NCBI GenBank assembly: GCA_029207755.1
Contig: JARCOQ010000002.1
Coordinates: forward strand, 89,441,087-89,505,086
Length of the DNA stretch: 64,000 nt
Direction: 5' to 3'
Source: Chamaea fasciata
Lineage: Eukaryota; Chordata; Aves; Passeriformes; Sylviidae
Position numbers and translations under genes: made by a program. Under the pieces are notes generated by a model. That model saw only the letters and a program-made list of their open reading frames with translations, ran no database searches and was not told the origin of the DNA. Each line of letters starts with the position of its first letter. The first letter of the stretch is position 1. This document shows positions 1 to 12,779 of this stretch, piece after piece.

Positions 1-106
1 ATTCTGCTGCCTGACCAGGCAGACCTTTCTGGGAGCTGCAGCCAGGTAGACAGAAAGATGAAGCAAGCTTCACCCTCTTGGAGGTGCTTTTTATACTCTC
101 AGTCCC

Positions 107-133
107 TTTTTTTTTTTTTTTTTTTTTTTTTTT
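107..133. repeat. Poly(T) tract, 27 bases
   Basis: An uninterrupted run of 27 T. It could be the antisense poly(A) tail of an old retrotransposed sequence or a simple homopolymer. I see no recognisable retrocopy beside it. Confidence 0.9.
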
Positions 134-692
134 ACCTAGAGAGGAAAACAATTATCTTACAATTCCAAAGCCTGGCTATGGATGACTGGATTAGGAAGAA
201 AATTGCTCCTAGCTCTCCTGTCACTTAGCCTTCATATTTGTCTAGTTTGCTGGGGTAGTCAGAGCCCATCTCTGCCTTCTGGGTGTAGTTTCCACTACCA
301 GTTTATAAAACCACATTCCTTCAGATGCTCTCTGCTATAAAGCATCCAGCAATACAAGCAGCAGAGCAGAGAAATTTCCCAGGTGGTGTCCTTGTCACTT
401 CATGTGGCAGTGATTGACTGCTAAGTGAATACCACATCAGGCTGTGTGTGCCCCACACACTCTTTTCCACCTACTGCTCCATCCAGTTTCTGCTGGTGCG
501 AGAAACAGGACCAGTACAGGGATGCACTGTGGTGAGGTAGGCACTGGGCCAGAGCCTTGCCCACATCTCACCAACACTGTTGGCTCACAGGGGGGTAGGG
601 CTGCATGCCTGGCAGCACCAAAACAAAACACTTCCCTTGCCACCCCCTTCAAGAAAATGTGACTGTACATTAAGCAAAACAGGAGAGTTGAG

Positions 693-713
693 TGTGCATG
701 TGTGTGTGTGTGA
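693..713. repeat. Short (TG)n microsatellite
   Basis: An imperfect TG dinucleotide tract with about eight repeats in intronic sequence. Confidence 0.7.
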
Positions 714-3700
714 GTCATGTTCCCCTCGCTGCCTGGCACTGTTCCCAGAGGCGAACCTGAGTAAAACATGTCACGCGTTGTTGACTCTTTTATAGTAACT
801 GGCACTAACTCTGCTGTGTTATATTGTGATAAAGCAGCTGTGGCCAGACTTATTGTCACGACTGGCATATCTGTCCTGCGTTTCTATAGTTTTCGTGCAG
901 TCTTCAACCAAGTTATAACCACAACAGTGCTGCGGAATAAGATGGGAGCACTAAGTTTGACCTTTAAAATAGATCCCTCCATGTTTCCATGTATCTTTCT
1001 TCAAATTACTGCCACATTAGAAATTGAGCTTCCAATTCAAGGAAGCATTCAAGCATGTGCTTAACACCCATTGACTTCAATTTTGCTGTGCTCATATGTC
1101 TTCTTTGCCAAAAAGGAAAGCAGAAGAAGGGTTCTTTTCATTCCTGGAAAGTGATACTAGAGAAATGACCCAAGGAGTAATTTCTGACTGAACGGTGACA
1201 AGTATTCACACGGTTAAGTGCTTCTCTGAATAGGGATACCTGCCTTGGGACTGAGAACCAACCATCAACCGTCTCAGAAACTGAATCCTGAGATATTTCC
1301 ATCCTGAGAAAGCAGAAAGGTAAAAGACCCAACTGAGACTTGTTCTTTTAAGGCTGCTGATTCAGTCACCATACTATGGAAAAGCAGGTTTTGGCTTGTA
1401 GTGTGCAGAGATGCCTTGCAGGTCTCTGCAATTTTCCAGTGAAAGGATGAAAAAACAGAGTTCCACAGGTAAACAAGAGCACTGGTTAACTGGGCTAGAT
1501 ACTCCATTAGCACTGATTACCCATTGCCTCCAAAACTAACTGTGTATCCCTAATGCATAAGAGACCTGTTGGCGTCACAGGACTGGACTCATGCAACCTG
1601 TCCTTAGTGCATGATACTTTGAGAACTAGGAACTTGCACTAAGCATCCAAATTCAAGCACTCTAAATGGGATCAGATTGGAGGTTAGCTCTGGAGACCTA
1701 ATTTGCCTCATTGCACATTTTCTTAAGTTGCTTTTGTTCCATCAGTATCCTGGATATACATATTTATTCAGTGAGTATTTTGGGAGGTTTTTTTAGAGTG
1801 TCCATGGCTGAGTTCATTAATTACTGATCAGTTCTGATCAATATTGTTCAGTGCCTGCCTGCACACTGACAGAGGGCCTATATGAGTCATTTAGACCAGA
1901 CAGGACTCCTACGCAGCCAGTGTGCATGAGATGAGTGTCTCCCTGTGGAAAGTGTGGCACGAGGCTTTACAGCTGTAGGAGTCAGAGAAGCCACTTTCCC
2001 CACATCTGCACTACTCAGTGCATTTCACCATGGTCACTTGCTAGAGATATTCCAACCTCTGCAAAAGGTGGGGTGGCTCCCATGTCAGAGCCTTGACTCA
2101 CATCCAGAGCAGCATCTTGTGCGCTAAATGGAGCAGGCATCCTACGGGAAAAATAGTATGCAATCATATAATGAAAAATTATATTGCAAGGCAGCAGAAG
2201 TGAAGTCATGGACAATTTTATTTGCCTTTTTCTTCATCTCAGATGCATGGGTGTGAAACACTTGTGTTCTTTTAAGGTTGAGGATGTCTTTATGTATCTA
2301 CACACATGATATTTTTAATCATTTTGCCTCTTTAAAAAAAATAAAGCTGGAACTTCCATCATGTGACATCTGTTTGAGGTTAGGAGTCTTATTTGCACCT
2401 TCCAGATTTCAGAAGGAGTGGCAAAGGGAGGGCTGGGTGGGAGAGGTGTTTCTTTTGGCTGTGAAAACAAGTGCTATGAAGACAGAGGACAGGGGGATTG
2501 CAAGGTCTTTGGACTTACTCGCAGCTCAGTGAGATAATTGCTGCCAGGGTGCCCACCCGCCCTCAACCCCAGTGCCACCCTCCGCTGATGGAGTCTCCTG
2601 CTTCTTGGGATGCCATGTTCCTGCCCTAGACTCCCTCCCACCAAGGCTTTTTGCTCTCTCAGACTCAGCTCAGCAGAGCTTCCCCCCTCAGCAGCCATAC
2701 CCACACCTTTTATCAGGGCTTCCAGTTTTCATCGCAGTCATGTTTCTTCCTCTGCTCCCAGTTTTTCTCCCCTCAGCCTCCCTCTTTCTCCACCTCATCC
2801 CTTACTTTACCCCACTCTCCAGCTCCCTGGGATTTGCCTGCCCAGGCAAAACCCATCCCCAGTCCTTGCTGATATTACTTGCAGCCTCTCCTCATGTGTT
2901 ATCTCTTGTGCACCAAGGACCCTTCCCAGACCACTGCCCAAACTGGACAGTATCCTCCAGGGATGAAGTGCCCAATCCAAGGATGCCACAGCATCCAGCA
3001 GTGGGATGTCCAACATCAAGTCTGTCCCCTAAGAGAAAAATACAAGCAAGGCCCAATGCTAAGAAAGGAAGAGAAATGCAACCTCTGAGGTCCCACAGAG
3101 CTAGGACAGCTTGGGGCATGAATCAACAGAGATTTTACTTTCAGTGCTCATACAAGCTTAAACATGTGCCATTTTGGGGTGGTTTGAATGTTTTTAACCT
3201 GTCTGAGAGTGGGTGATTTTCTGAAGGAACACCATCCCTGACAGACCAGTGGGACCACAGGTCTTTGCTCCCAAATATAGGACCTGAGAGCAGTTTGTGG
3301 AAGCGCTCATATGGGTCCTGCTGGTGCTGCAAAACCCCTTATGTTATTCTTGGGAGTGATGAGGCCATTGGGCTGTATGTTGGACCCTCAGCCTGATACA
3401 GCCAACTGCTGTGGGGAATTTGGCCCAAAATGATAAACGTTTGGCAGAATTGTAACTATGTAAGACAGATTCACACGATTTACAACAAAAAATACCAAAT
3501 ATTATTAATAGTGGTCAGAGGTGGTTGCCACACTTGTCATCATCATTGTTTCCCTGCTAATTAGCATTTTTGAAAACTGGTAACTTATAGGTGGAATGTG
3601 ACACAGACAAAATTGAGAAGACTGAGATCCATCTAAAATGCCAAACGACAGTTTGATATAGGAAAACCTACAAATTTTTGGCATCTTCTCAAAAAGAGAC

Positions 3701-4559
3701 AAAAGGGAAAATAAAAGGGGGAGATATAAATAGAAGTATCCCGGACTGCCTTTTTGGGAGTGAGGGAGGATGTCTAGGAGAAGAGACCTTTTCTGCCAAA
3801 AAAATATGGCTAATAGCTGTCCTTGCAATTCCTTTCCAGAGGATAAGCGAGGCTGAGGTGCCACCTGGAGGTGTGGAGGGGCGGCACAGCTCCCTGTGCC
3901 AGCGCAGTGCCGGGATGCTGCCCCTACAGCCCCCACCGGGCTGCCTCTCCCAGGCTCCACTTCAAACCTCTCGTGGAAAAAGGCATGGCATCTCTTTCCA
4001 TCTCTCACAGAGGAGTTCTTAACTGGTTTGCAAGGCCTTTCGTAGCTAGCTAGTATTTTATTATTCCATCAAAAACCTCTTTGGTACTATCTTGTGAGGT
4101 AGGGTAGTTAATTAAATTTAAAGCGTAGCATTTATGGTTTCCCGAATGGGAAAAAACTGCCTCATTTTGTAATGCAGTGGCTGAGATTTATTTCTCTAAA
4201 TTGCTTAGAAGATGCTGTGTAGAACCCCTTTTATGACAGTGGGCACATTCCTGTTGAGTGTGGTCACCTGCCTCCTCATGTGAACCATTTAGGGAGTAGC
4301 AGCTCATCAGTCTGAGGACGAAGCTTTGCTTTAAAAGGATGTCTCTGTGCTTTTGGTATAACATGAGGTGCTGGCAATCCCAGCTGAGTCTTCAGAGTGA
4401 GCCTGCCCAAGACACCACCTTTTTCTGAGTTTCTGTTTCCTGACTTGCCAGAATGGTCTGTGAGTACCTCCACAGCACTCAGCTAAATGTTGAGGTCCAA
4501 CCTTTTTTCTTTCTCAAGGCCTCTTGCGTTCCTGATGCAGAGCTCCGATGTGCTTTGAT

Positions 4560-4800
4560 TGTGCATAAGAGTAGTGAGATCTGAAACTTGGCATCATCTT
4601 CGCTGAAATTGTTCCACTCTGATAATTTAATTAATCAACACTGCAGCAGAGTGTTTGAAATAATGTGTGCATTCATTTGCATAATGAGTGTAATTGGCAA
4701 AGCGTCACATTATAAGTGTAGCAGTTCCACAGATGATAGCTTGATAGACCATTTTGCACACGTTTCAACCCCTGTTATTTGCTTTTCCACAGAGGAAGGA
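4560..4800. promoter_or_regulatory. Candidate conserved non-coding element in the SH3RF3 last intron
   Basis: This is a complex, non-repetitive AT-rich block dense in homeodomain-type cores (TAATTTAATTAAT at 4623-4635, and a TAATTGG core near 4691). It also has an exact octamer ATTTGCAT at 4675-4682, the POU-factor site. Such clustering resembles developmental enhancers, but conservation cannot be measured from one sequence. Confidence 0.3.
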
Positions 4801-5869
4801 AGTGACAACTAGATTTATTAACCAAGGTACAGAGAGGATTGGGAAATTTTTGATGGCACTTGAACACGTGTATTTTCCATGACTGTGTTGTTCTGTCAAG
4901 ATAAAAAACCCATAGTCAGGTATTGGAACAGAACCCCTGCTCCAAGTGGAGTTTAAGGCTTTTCCAAGTAATGGGTTGTTTGGCAGTGGAGATGTCCAGA
5001 CATAGAGTCAAAACTGATATTTCCAGTGTCATGCCAAAGTGGAGTGCCTAGTTTCAGAACTGAAGTCACTAGGTGCCTGAACAAAGTCTGCAAAGAAAGT
5101 GAGTGACTGGAGAGCCCCTTGCTTTGGTACTATCTCACTGGGGATGGCCCTGGGGCATGGTCCACAGCCTCCAGAGCATGTTAAAGACCCAGGGTCAGGA
5201 TATTATCTTAAATAACTACTCATCGTGTTACAAACAGGATTCAGGCATTGGTGGCCAGGCAGCAGTTGTGAATATATTAATTCTCAGGAGATGGACTTTA
5301 GGTAATAAGTTGGCAACTTTTAACAATCTTACTATATTCATTACTTTGCAATTAGCAAGACAGTTATTGACTGTTAAACAAATGCCAGATGACCGCAGAA
5401 GTGCTGAAGGGGAAAAAAAACCCAACCGTTCAGTAGAAATATATTCCCTGCTCTGCACACAAGTGCATTGATATAAAATGGCCCGATCTGTGCTCTCAGA
5501 AGGATGCCTGCTGATAAGCTCTGAGTGCAGAATAGCTGTATCAGGCTCAGACACATCATTACTTCATTGAAATGAAGTGACACTTGAAAACTAAGTTCCC
5601 AGAGAGCCCTGTGAATCGTTCAGGGCTGGGGCTCCCTGTTGGTTTGGAGAGTGCTTTGAAAGTCACTTGATACCTCTCCATTTTAGCTTGCCTTCCAGGT
5701 TTGAGGGACCCAGAGTACATTCTCAAGAAACATTATAAGAAGAAAAATGTGAACTGCTTTAGCTAACATCTGCTGGTGTCACAGGCAGTGGGAGCATTGC
5801 AAACCCCATTTTTTATCATCAGTGGACAAGAGAAGAGAGCATATCATATATGTGCACTTCTGTATGGTT

Positions 5870-6260
5870 TTTGACATGGCCCCCCACATCTCTCTCTAAA
5901 TTGGAGAAGGATGGATTTCATGGGTGTACTGTTTGGTGGATCAGGAGTTGGTTGGACAGTCGCATCCAGAGGGTAGTAGTCAATGGCTTAATGTCCTAAT
6001 GGACACTGGTGACGAGTGGTGTCCCTCAGGGGTCCACACTGGGGCCAGTGCTGTTCAATGTCTTCATTAATAACATAGATGGTGGGATTGAGGGCACCCT
6101 CAGGAAATTCCCAGATGATACCAAGCTGATTTACACAGTTGACACAAGGGGTTTGAGCAACCTGCTTGAGTTGAAAATGTCTCTGTCTCTGGCAGAGGGG
6201 TTGAACTAGATGACCTTTAAAGTTCCTTCCAGCCCAAACTGTTCTATCATTCTCTGATGC
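5870..6260 (+). mobile_element. CR1 LINE fragment, internally deleted
   Basis: This is a sense-strand CR1 copy. Positions 6009-6130 translate to the typical CR1 reverse-transcriptase stretch ([15 protein letters not shown], then [16 protein letters not shown], then DDTKL). The catalytic box reads FPDD rather than the usual F/YADD. After about 6180 the sequence jumps directly to the CR1 3' end, the conserved stretch around GAACTAGATGACCTTTAAAG. It therefore lacks the distal part of ORF2. Stops and the damaged box show it is a dead, 5'-truncated copy with an internal deletion. Confidence 0.88.
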
Positions 6261-6659
6261 TATGATTTTTGGATGGAGCAAATGCAGAGCTGAATAAGAT
6301 GTGTTACAGCAGAGATGCAACACTAGGATAAAGCAGCCAAGTCCTGGCACAGGCACACACACAGCTGGGGGCAGGGGCACCATGAGTAGTCCATCCATTT
6401 GACAATTTGACAACACATTCCTGCCTTCATGGACTGCCTCCAGAGTACGTCCTGGTCAATTGTTCAGCCAAGCTGGCCAGAAATGTCCATCTTACTCAGC
6501 TTTAGTAGAAAATGTAGCTGCATTGCATACAACTAGTGTGTGAAAATGTAACTTACTGGTATTTCCAAACGTTTTTTTCCCAAGATCTCTGGTACTGGTG
6601 CCCAGATGCTCCCATCAAGTGCAGATTAACCGAGTCTTTGCACATTTTTTTCTCCAAAG

Positions 6660-6828
6660 GTACCGCGTTGTGGTCCCATACCCCCCGCAGAGCGAGGCGG
6701 AGATTGAACTGAAGGAAGGTGACATTGTGTTTGTGCACAAGAAGCGGGAGGACGGCTGGTACAAAGGGACGTTGCAGAGGAACGGCAGGACGGGCCTCTT
6801 CCCTGGGAGCTTTGTCGAGAGCTTCTGA
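6660..6828 (+). CDS. SH3RF3: SH3RF3, final coding exon: fourth SH3 domain and C-terminus (partial gene)
   Basis: The exon follows an acceptor whose AG is at 6658-6659. It is entered in phase 2, its first G completing an Arg codon, and it ends with TGA at 6826-6828. It encodes 55 complete residues forming an entire SH3 domain at the very C-terminus. Visible SH3 hallmarks are YRVVVPYPP at the start, ELKEGD in the acidic RT-loop region, the DGWYKG tryptophan motif, and GLFPGSFV at the end. SH3RF proteins (POSH family) have an N-terminal RING and four SH3 domains. They act as E3 ubiquitin ligases and scaffolds for Rac and JNK signalling. SH3RF1 ends in a near-identical SH3, so the domain alone does not separate the paralogues. 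I chose SH3RF3 because SEPTIN10 and SOWAHC follow in the order known for that gene. All upstream exons lie outside the window. Confidence 0.88.
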
Positions 6829-8266
6829 GGACGAATCGCCGCTCTCTCAACTGAGGAGCTTTCAGGGGAAACTGCATAGCACAAGAAGAGACAGCAAAGA
6901 GAAACTGGACTGATAACCACTGCCATTTTTATTTCCAAAGACTTCCCCCAGGCCCTTCAGTCTGCAGCTCTGGAGACACAGTGCCCCGCTGTGCTCCCGA
7001 GACCGTGTGCGGTGCATACAGTGGTATGTTGAAGTAGTGCCTTCCACCTGGAATCACGGACTGAAAGGACACCCATCTGGACTGTAGTAACCTAAACTCT
7101 GGCTGTTAACCTTTTGTGTAAATTATAGAGAAGATATCTTTAAAAAAAATTAAGAGGAAAGCTGTTATATTGCTGTAACTTATTTGTCAGAGCTGCAGTG
7201 TTCTTATTACTGGCCTATGCAAGATGGATTTGAGAGTTCAAGAAGGTGTGCTAGGAAGCTTTTAAACTGGGATTTTGTTTTTTACCAAGGGAAGAAGAGG
7301 GGAGGGTGGAGAAAACCCCAGCTAAAGATCAGTGCATCATTGTGCAAGTAAGAATGAGGAGTCAAAAATGTTAATGTCATGCTTTCTATATACCTCAAAG
7401 ATATGCTGCGCAGGTTTGTCGGTGCGTGTCGGTGTTAAGTACTCAAAGTGCTGCACCACCCCGTGTCCTGGCACAGCTGCCAGGGAGGTCCTGGAGGAAG
7501 TACAGCTCCACCATCACACCGTGGTTATTTGAGCAGAATCCCTTTTGCCTGTCTTCTGCCCGTATTATATGCAGCATGGATTTTTGTCCTTCGGTATCAC
7601 TTTCCATTGCTTTTTTGTACGACGTACCTTTTTACTGTAAAAATTGCTCTACTTTATATATATTCCTACTAGATCAGACATTTCCTCTTTTTCATACATC
7701 TGGTGCTATTTTTTTTAATTGTTAAAGATTTGGTTAAACAGAGAGGCTGCGACAAGATTTGCATTCAACATATGAAATTAGAAACGTACCTGAAGATTGA
7801 GATCAGACTGCTTGTTCTTGAATCATAGAGGAAAAGAGAAAAAGCTGCATGGTCATCGATAAATATACCTAGGGGAGCTGCCTGTGCAACACACACATGC
7901 TTGCTCTCCTACATATTTAGAGTGGCTGAAGACCCATGCTGAAGCACAGCGTTCTGTCTGGAGAGTGATAAATGACTCCAGAATTGGAAGTAATTCCCAG
8001 AGGAGTCATTTTAATTGACTTTTTCATGGCAATAAGAAGAACACTGCAGGTTCTAGCACACACAGGGACCGTGGAGTTTTCCTCTGTCGTTGCATGACGG
8101 AGACGAGAGCTGATCTGCGACAGCAGTAATTAGTGTTATGGAAATGTGATTTCTTACTGTAGAAATGTACAGTTCTGGAGACTGTTGGATTTCTTAATGT
8201 CGTCAAGCTACAATACAAACTGTATCAGGCAATATAAGCTTCCATCTACCAGGGACTTAAAGGTGC

Positions 8267-8272
8267 AATAAA
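8267..8272 (+). terminator. SH3RF3: Candidate poly(A) signal for SH3RF3
   Basis: The first canonical AATAAA downstream of the SH3RF3 stop codon. GT-rich sequence follows closely. Confidence 0.4.
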
Positions 8273-9039
8273 TGTAAGGTGAGTTTAGCCCGTAATTTGT
8301 ATGAAAAAGAATGAGAAAAAAAGTCATAATGCAGTTGTTGAGAGTATTTAAAAAGACATCAGCTCTTGAGGAGTGAATCGTGTTGAAAGGCCTTTCATAA
8401 CTGTATCTATACCTTGCCTCTGACAGCAGCTGGCTGTTTGCCAAAGCCCACATGTGGTGGGTGTTTAAAAGCATGTCAGAGGCACTGTAACCTGGAGATG
8501 ATCTTATTAAAACAAGAGGCCCGGTGGGTGAACATCATCACTGCGTTACCAGTATTTCATATGCGAAGGTGTAAGTTTTGTTTTCATTCAAGCCATGTGT
8601 ACTAGTACATATCAAAACCCATGTAAGTGAGCATTCCTGTTTAAGTTCAGCTCTGTGACTTTGTTCTCTGTAAAATAAGTTCTTGCTGTCACATGTTAAC
8701 AAACCAATTCCAGAAACACAGTTCATGGCCAAGTATAGCACCTTCAAACCGGGAGGCATCACTTTCAGGGTGTTTCTTTTTATACTTGATGTTGCCGCAT
8801 TTGTTGATATTCCAGATTGTAATGAGTCAGTCACTAAAAATTTAGTTACTGTTAAGAGGAAATTGCCTTTTTATAACCAATAAGAGACTGAAGAAACGTC
8901 TTCTGGAAAGACTTGCTTGAGATTAGAGCCATATCTGTTCCGCTTATTTGGTCCAGGTCAGAACTAGTGTCACTGCACCTCAAACAGTAAACTGCACAGT
9001 TAGGCAGTCAGCAATGCCAAAATGTGTTTTATTGATTCC

Positions 9040-9045
9040 AATAAA
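9040..9045 (+). terminator. SH3RF3: Candidate distal poly(A) signal for SH3RF3
   Basis: A canonical AATAAA in a T-rich context, an alternative 3' end to the 8267 site. A third AATAAA lies at 9891-9896. Confidence 0.35.
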
Positions 9046-9393
9046 AATTCTGGGTTAGATCTGTCAGAGATGAGATTTTTTTCTGACAACTTACATCGGT
9101 TAAAATGCACTTAAAATTTTGTTCAGTGGTGTATTTACTACAGTCACAAAAACAAAACAGGATGACAGCTTGCATGCTGCCTATTCTGTTTAGCCAGATC
9201 TTAAAATGGTTCCAGATTTCCACCGTTTTATGCTTAACTCTAAGAGGACAAAAGTTGGTGTGTGAGAGGATCAAGGAAAACACACAGATGTCATATCATT
9301 AAATCAGTGCTTTAAAATATATTTTGCAAGGAGGATGATGGTTTTTTGAATGATCAACAACCCTTCCAGTCATACCTTCTTCTAGGAAAAATT

Positions 9394-9415
9394 TGGGGGG
9401 GGAGGGGGGAGGAGG
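9394..9415 (+). repeat. G-rich tract, possible G-quadruplex
   Basis: Runs of eight and six G separated by a single A, followed by two GG pairs. The plus strand, or an SH3RF3 transcript reading this far, could form a G-quadruplex. Confidence 0.45.
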
Positions 9416-12400
9416 TGTTCTATTTTGATAGCAGCTGTTTCTGGGCCCTCTTTATTGCTTATCACAGTTTGGGTTACTGAGTAATCTTCTTGGACAAATC
9501 ACTTCCATGCCAGGAGCACAAGTATTAAGGTGAACTTAATACAGCCCAGTGATACAAAAACATGACCCAGTGTCATTCAGAAAGTTCTGGACTGAGAGAG
9601 GTTTGACTCATACTGTGGTCTAGTTTTTACCAGTCATGCCAGGAAAAGAGGGAGGAGGGGACATCTCCATCTCCTGCAAAAGGGCAGGGAAAAGAAAAGA
9701 TTCCTTCTGGTGGCCTCAGTTTGTAAAATGCCAGGTTTGTTCTAGAAATGGGTTCAAGTATTTGAGTAACTCCTTTGAACTTTGCACAGCTCAGAAAATG
9801 TTTTTGTTAACATGAATGTTAATGTGGTTTAGGAAATGTTGGCAGATATGAGTACAGATGAACTACGATGACTGTGTTTCTGATTCTTTAAATAAAATAA
9901 GTATTAAGGCAACTTGACTGAGGTTTCTCTCTGTATTAGACAACAAGGTGAACAAGCAGTGTAAGTGGCTCTGAGGTTTGCAAAAAATTAGGGAAGACTC
10001 CTCTGCAAACCCTCTAGTAATTCCCACATAAATAAAAACCTGTTAGGGGTAAGAGATGCCTGAACAGGAGTCAGAATCTCTGGTTCTTCTTTTGTCACAT
10101 CTGGGATTTCTTCAGAATCTTGAGAAGTTAACAACTGACCTGTGGAGAAGAGGTGTGTAGGTCCAGAGAAAGAGAGTGGGTACAGGCCAGGAAGAGGCAG
10201 CAAGGAGGCAAGGGTAAGGATGTGGCAGAGAAGCTAGGAGGGGATGTGGAAGCAAAAAATTGGCAAGAGCAGCCTCTAATAATGTTAATGGGCTTCAGGG
10301 GTGCTCTGAGGTCACCTGGTGAATTGAGCAGGTTTGTAGGCAGAGGAAGATCCCTTTCCTCCCGCCCTGGGTAGGCTTGGGCATGGTGTCAGCAAGGGTC
10401 CATGTGTCCTCTAGGCAGCATACAGCCAAGGAGCTGGAAGAGAGGGAAGGAGCAGGTTGTACCCTGGGCAACTGAATGCCTATTAACTCAGGTGAGAGGT
10501 GTAAGCCCAATTTTGGACAAGGCCTGAGATTCCCATTCAGCAGCACAGTGCAGAGCATCTGGAGGGGGAACATGAGTCCATGACGGGGTCTGGATATGGT
10601 TGCCTTGATTTGGCAGGGAGACACCTCTGGAAGAGGCACCCACAGCTGGTGGTTCTTTGCACAGTTAGGGAGCACATAGGGCAGGGATGAGCAAGGTGCA
10701 GGTAACTCACCAGGTGATCTGCATGGGAGGTGACATGAGTCTCTTTTTGCCCCAGCTGGATCCTGAGTCAAAATTCTGAAATATGGGAACCACTAGAATT
10801 TAAATGTGGGCAGGCAACACCTCTCCCTGTGCTAGGCCTTGCTGGCTGTCTGACAAGCAGTATGGTGCAAAACGCTGCACAGAGGAACCTGCCAGCTACT
10901 TCCAAGCTGGTCTGGCGTGCCAGTCCCCTCCACACTTTGCCAGGTCCTGTTCCTCTGGCATTTCTCTGTCCCCTGCTGCCAGCACATACTGCACACCTCA
11001 CCCAGCCTTCATACTGCATGTTGCCCTGTGCTTCTGCTTCAGTGCCTGATAGAAATTTAGGCCATGTTTTGAAAGAAGAATAATCATTGTAAAATTGTTA
11101 CACAGTTTGACTGTTCCTAAATGCTCATGGAGAGCAGAACCACCTGGACAACATCTGCAGGGCTTTCCTGCAGCCAAAAGCTCTTCCTGACATCAGCAGC
11201 TCCCTATACATGGTAAACCTGGCAGCTACATGGCTTGGTTAGTTGGTGCCAAACCAAATAAATGAGCTGTACTGGAAGGAAAGCCAAGAGGTGCTACAGT
11301 CTGGAGAAGGCCCTGTCTTCACACCCCAGCCTTTCATGTAGCAAAAATAACTTTCCAAGTGGTCACAGATGTATTTCCAATCACTGGGGCATGGGTGTCT
11401 ACTTTCCCTTCAGAAAATCATTTGATTTTTCTCAGCCACCAAGGAGCACCACCTGCCCCATGGTGCTGCAGAGCGACCACAAGCCAGAGCACTGAAGAGC
11501 TGGTACCAAGGTGGTCCCCTTGCAGCATGTGCCAGACAGCCTGTCTGAGTCCCCCACGTTTTCAGTACAGCTCAGTTGCAGGTGAGCCTACCTCTACTTG
11601 AGTCTCTTTTTTGCTCCCTAAGGAGACCCCAACAGCCCCAGGGAAAGATAGCCAGCATCCTGCGGACTTGGCCAGGGAGTCATTGAAAGCTGCTTCCAAC
11701 ACAAATGGCTCTTTTGCACCAGCCAAGATGCAATGGAGGGTTTTTGCAAAGGCAAGAGGAATGGTCTTGCACAGAGGATTATGAGCTTTGTGACCTCCTG
11801 TGTGACACACACGTGTGTGTGCAGAAAAGCCCATGAGCAAGGAGTGCTGACAGGGGAGTGGGGCAGTGCCAGTGCTACCTGCCCACCCCTCTCAGAGAGG
11901 GCACTGGGAAGGACAGGACTGGCTTTTAGTTAAGGGTGAGCATCCCTGGGGGAAATGCCTTGCCTGGGGAAACCTTGGGTTGGTCAATGCCATCAGTGCT
12001 GTGCTCCAGCAAACGACAGGGGTGAGTGATGGGGGAGCTGCCTTTGGTGAGGGGTTGCTGTCATGCATGGAATCCTCCTGGGGAACACAGGAGTGATGGG
12101 GGCACAGCTAAGCAAGACGGCAGAGGAAAAATGAAGTCATTAAGACAAGAGGGAAGGCAGAAGTGTCTTTAACTTACCGTCAGAGAAGGAAAGCATTTTA
12201 CATTTGTGTTCTGCATCTGCACCAGGACTTGGTAGAGCTGCTCAGTCATGTCAGTGTGTGTGCAACCCCCCACAAGCCCGAGGAGTGCAGCTGTGGGGTG
12301 TACGTGGCAGGAGTGGAGGGTAATCCCATTGCCAGGAGGGCACGTCCTCTGCCATCCCACCTGGCCAAGGAGGACCACGAGTGCTTAAGGGCCAGAGTAC

Positions 12401-12779
12401 CCAAGGATGGCACTGGCACAGCCCGGGGGACTCTGAAGACAGGGCAGTGTCTGACAGCACATCTCCAGCTGCTGAGTGGACATGTGCCCAAGGAATCCCA
12501 CTGGGACCCTTGGCTTTGTCACTGAATCAGGCTGGAAGTCAAAGTCTGACACATCCCTGGCCCAGGGGTGGTGACCATGCCCCACATCACTGCTGCCTCA
12601 ATGAGCCAAGGGGTCTGGGACCTGCCCTCACACCTTTCTCCCCAGCAACAGCAGAAAGGCATTCCCTTTCTCCTCCTCATGGGTATGTCAAATTTGCCCT
12701 ACAGCTGCCCACTGGAACATCAGCCTTGAAGACAGGAGGGCAATTTGTTAAGGTTTTTCCCTCTCCCCTCCCCAGATAA

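Larger units (their letters stand above)
1..6659 (+). other. SH3RF3: Last intron of SH3RF3 (partial)
   Basis: This stretch lies upstream of the final SH3RF3 coding exon and ends in a pyrimidine-rich acceptor with AG at 6658-6659. I see no other convincing exon in it. The open frames present are short, overlap one another in several frames and carry no recognisable domain. It holds a 27-base T run at the left edge, a short TG repeat near 0.7 kb, a pyrimidine-rich block around 2.55-2.95 kb, an AT-rich complex block near 4.56-4.80 kb, and a CR1 fragment at about 5.87-6.26 kb. That it is an intron follows from SH3RF3 being a multi-exon gene whose upstream exons are not in the window. Confidence 0.75.
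6829..9060 (+). other. SH3RF3: SH3RF3 3'UTR (end uncertain)
   Basis: Sequence after the TGA lacks a convincing coding exon and becomes AT-rich with T runs, as expected of a 3'UTR. No AATAAA occurs before 8267. Candidate poly(A) signals are at 8267-8272, 9040-9045 and 9891-9896, so the transcript end could lie near 8.29, 9.06 or 9.92 kb. I set the end at the middle candidate. No CR1 copy interrupts 6.3-9.9 kb, which agrees with a constrained UTR but does not prove it. Confidence 0.5.

Noticed and set aside
2572..3216. 214-codon plus ORF in the SH3RF3 intron
   Set aside because: It lies in a pyrimidine-rich low-complexity block with overlapping ORFs in other frames. There are no domain, splice or start-context signals.
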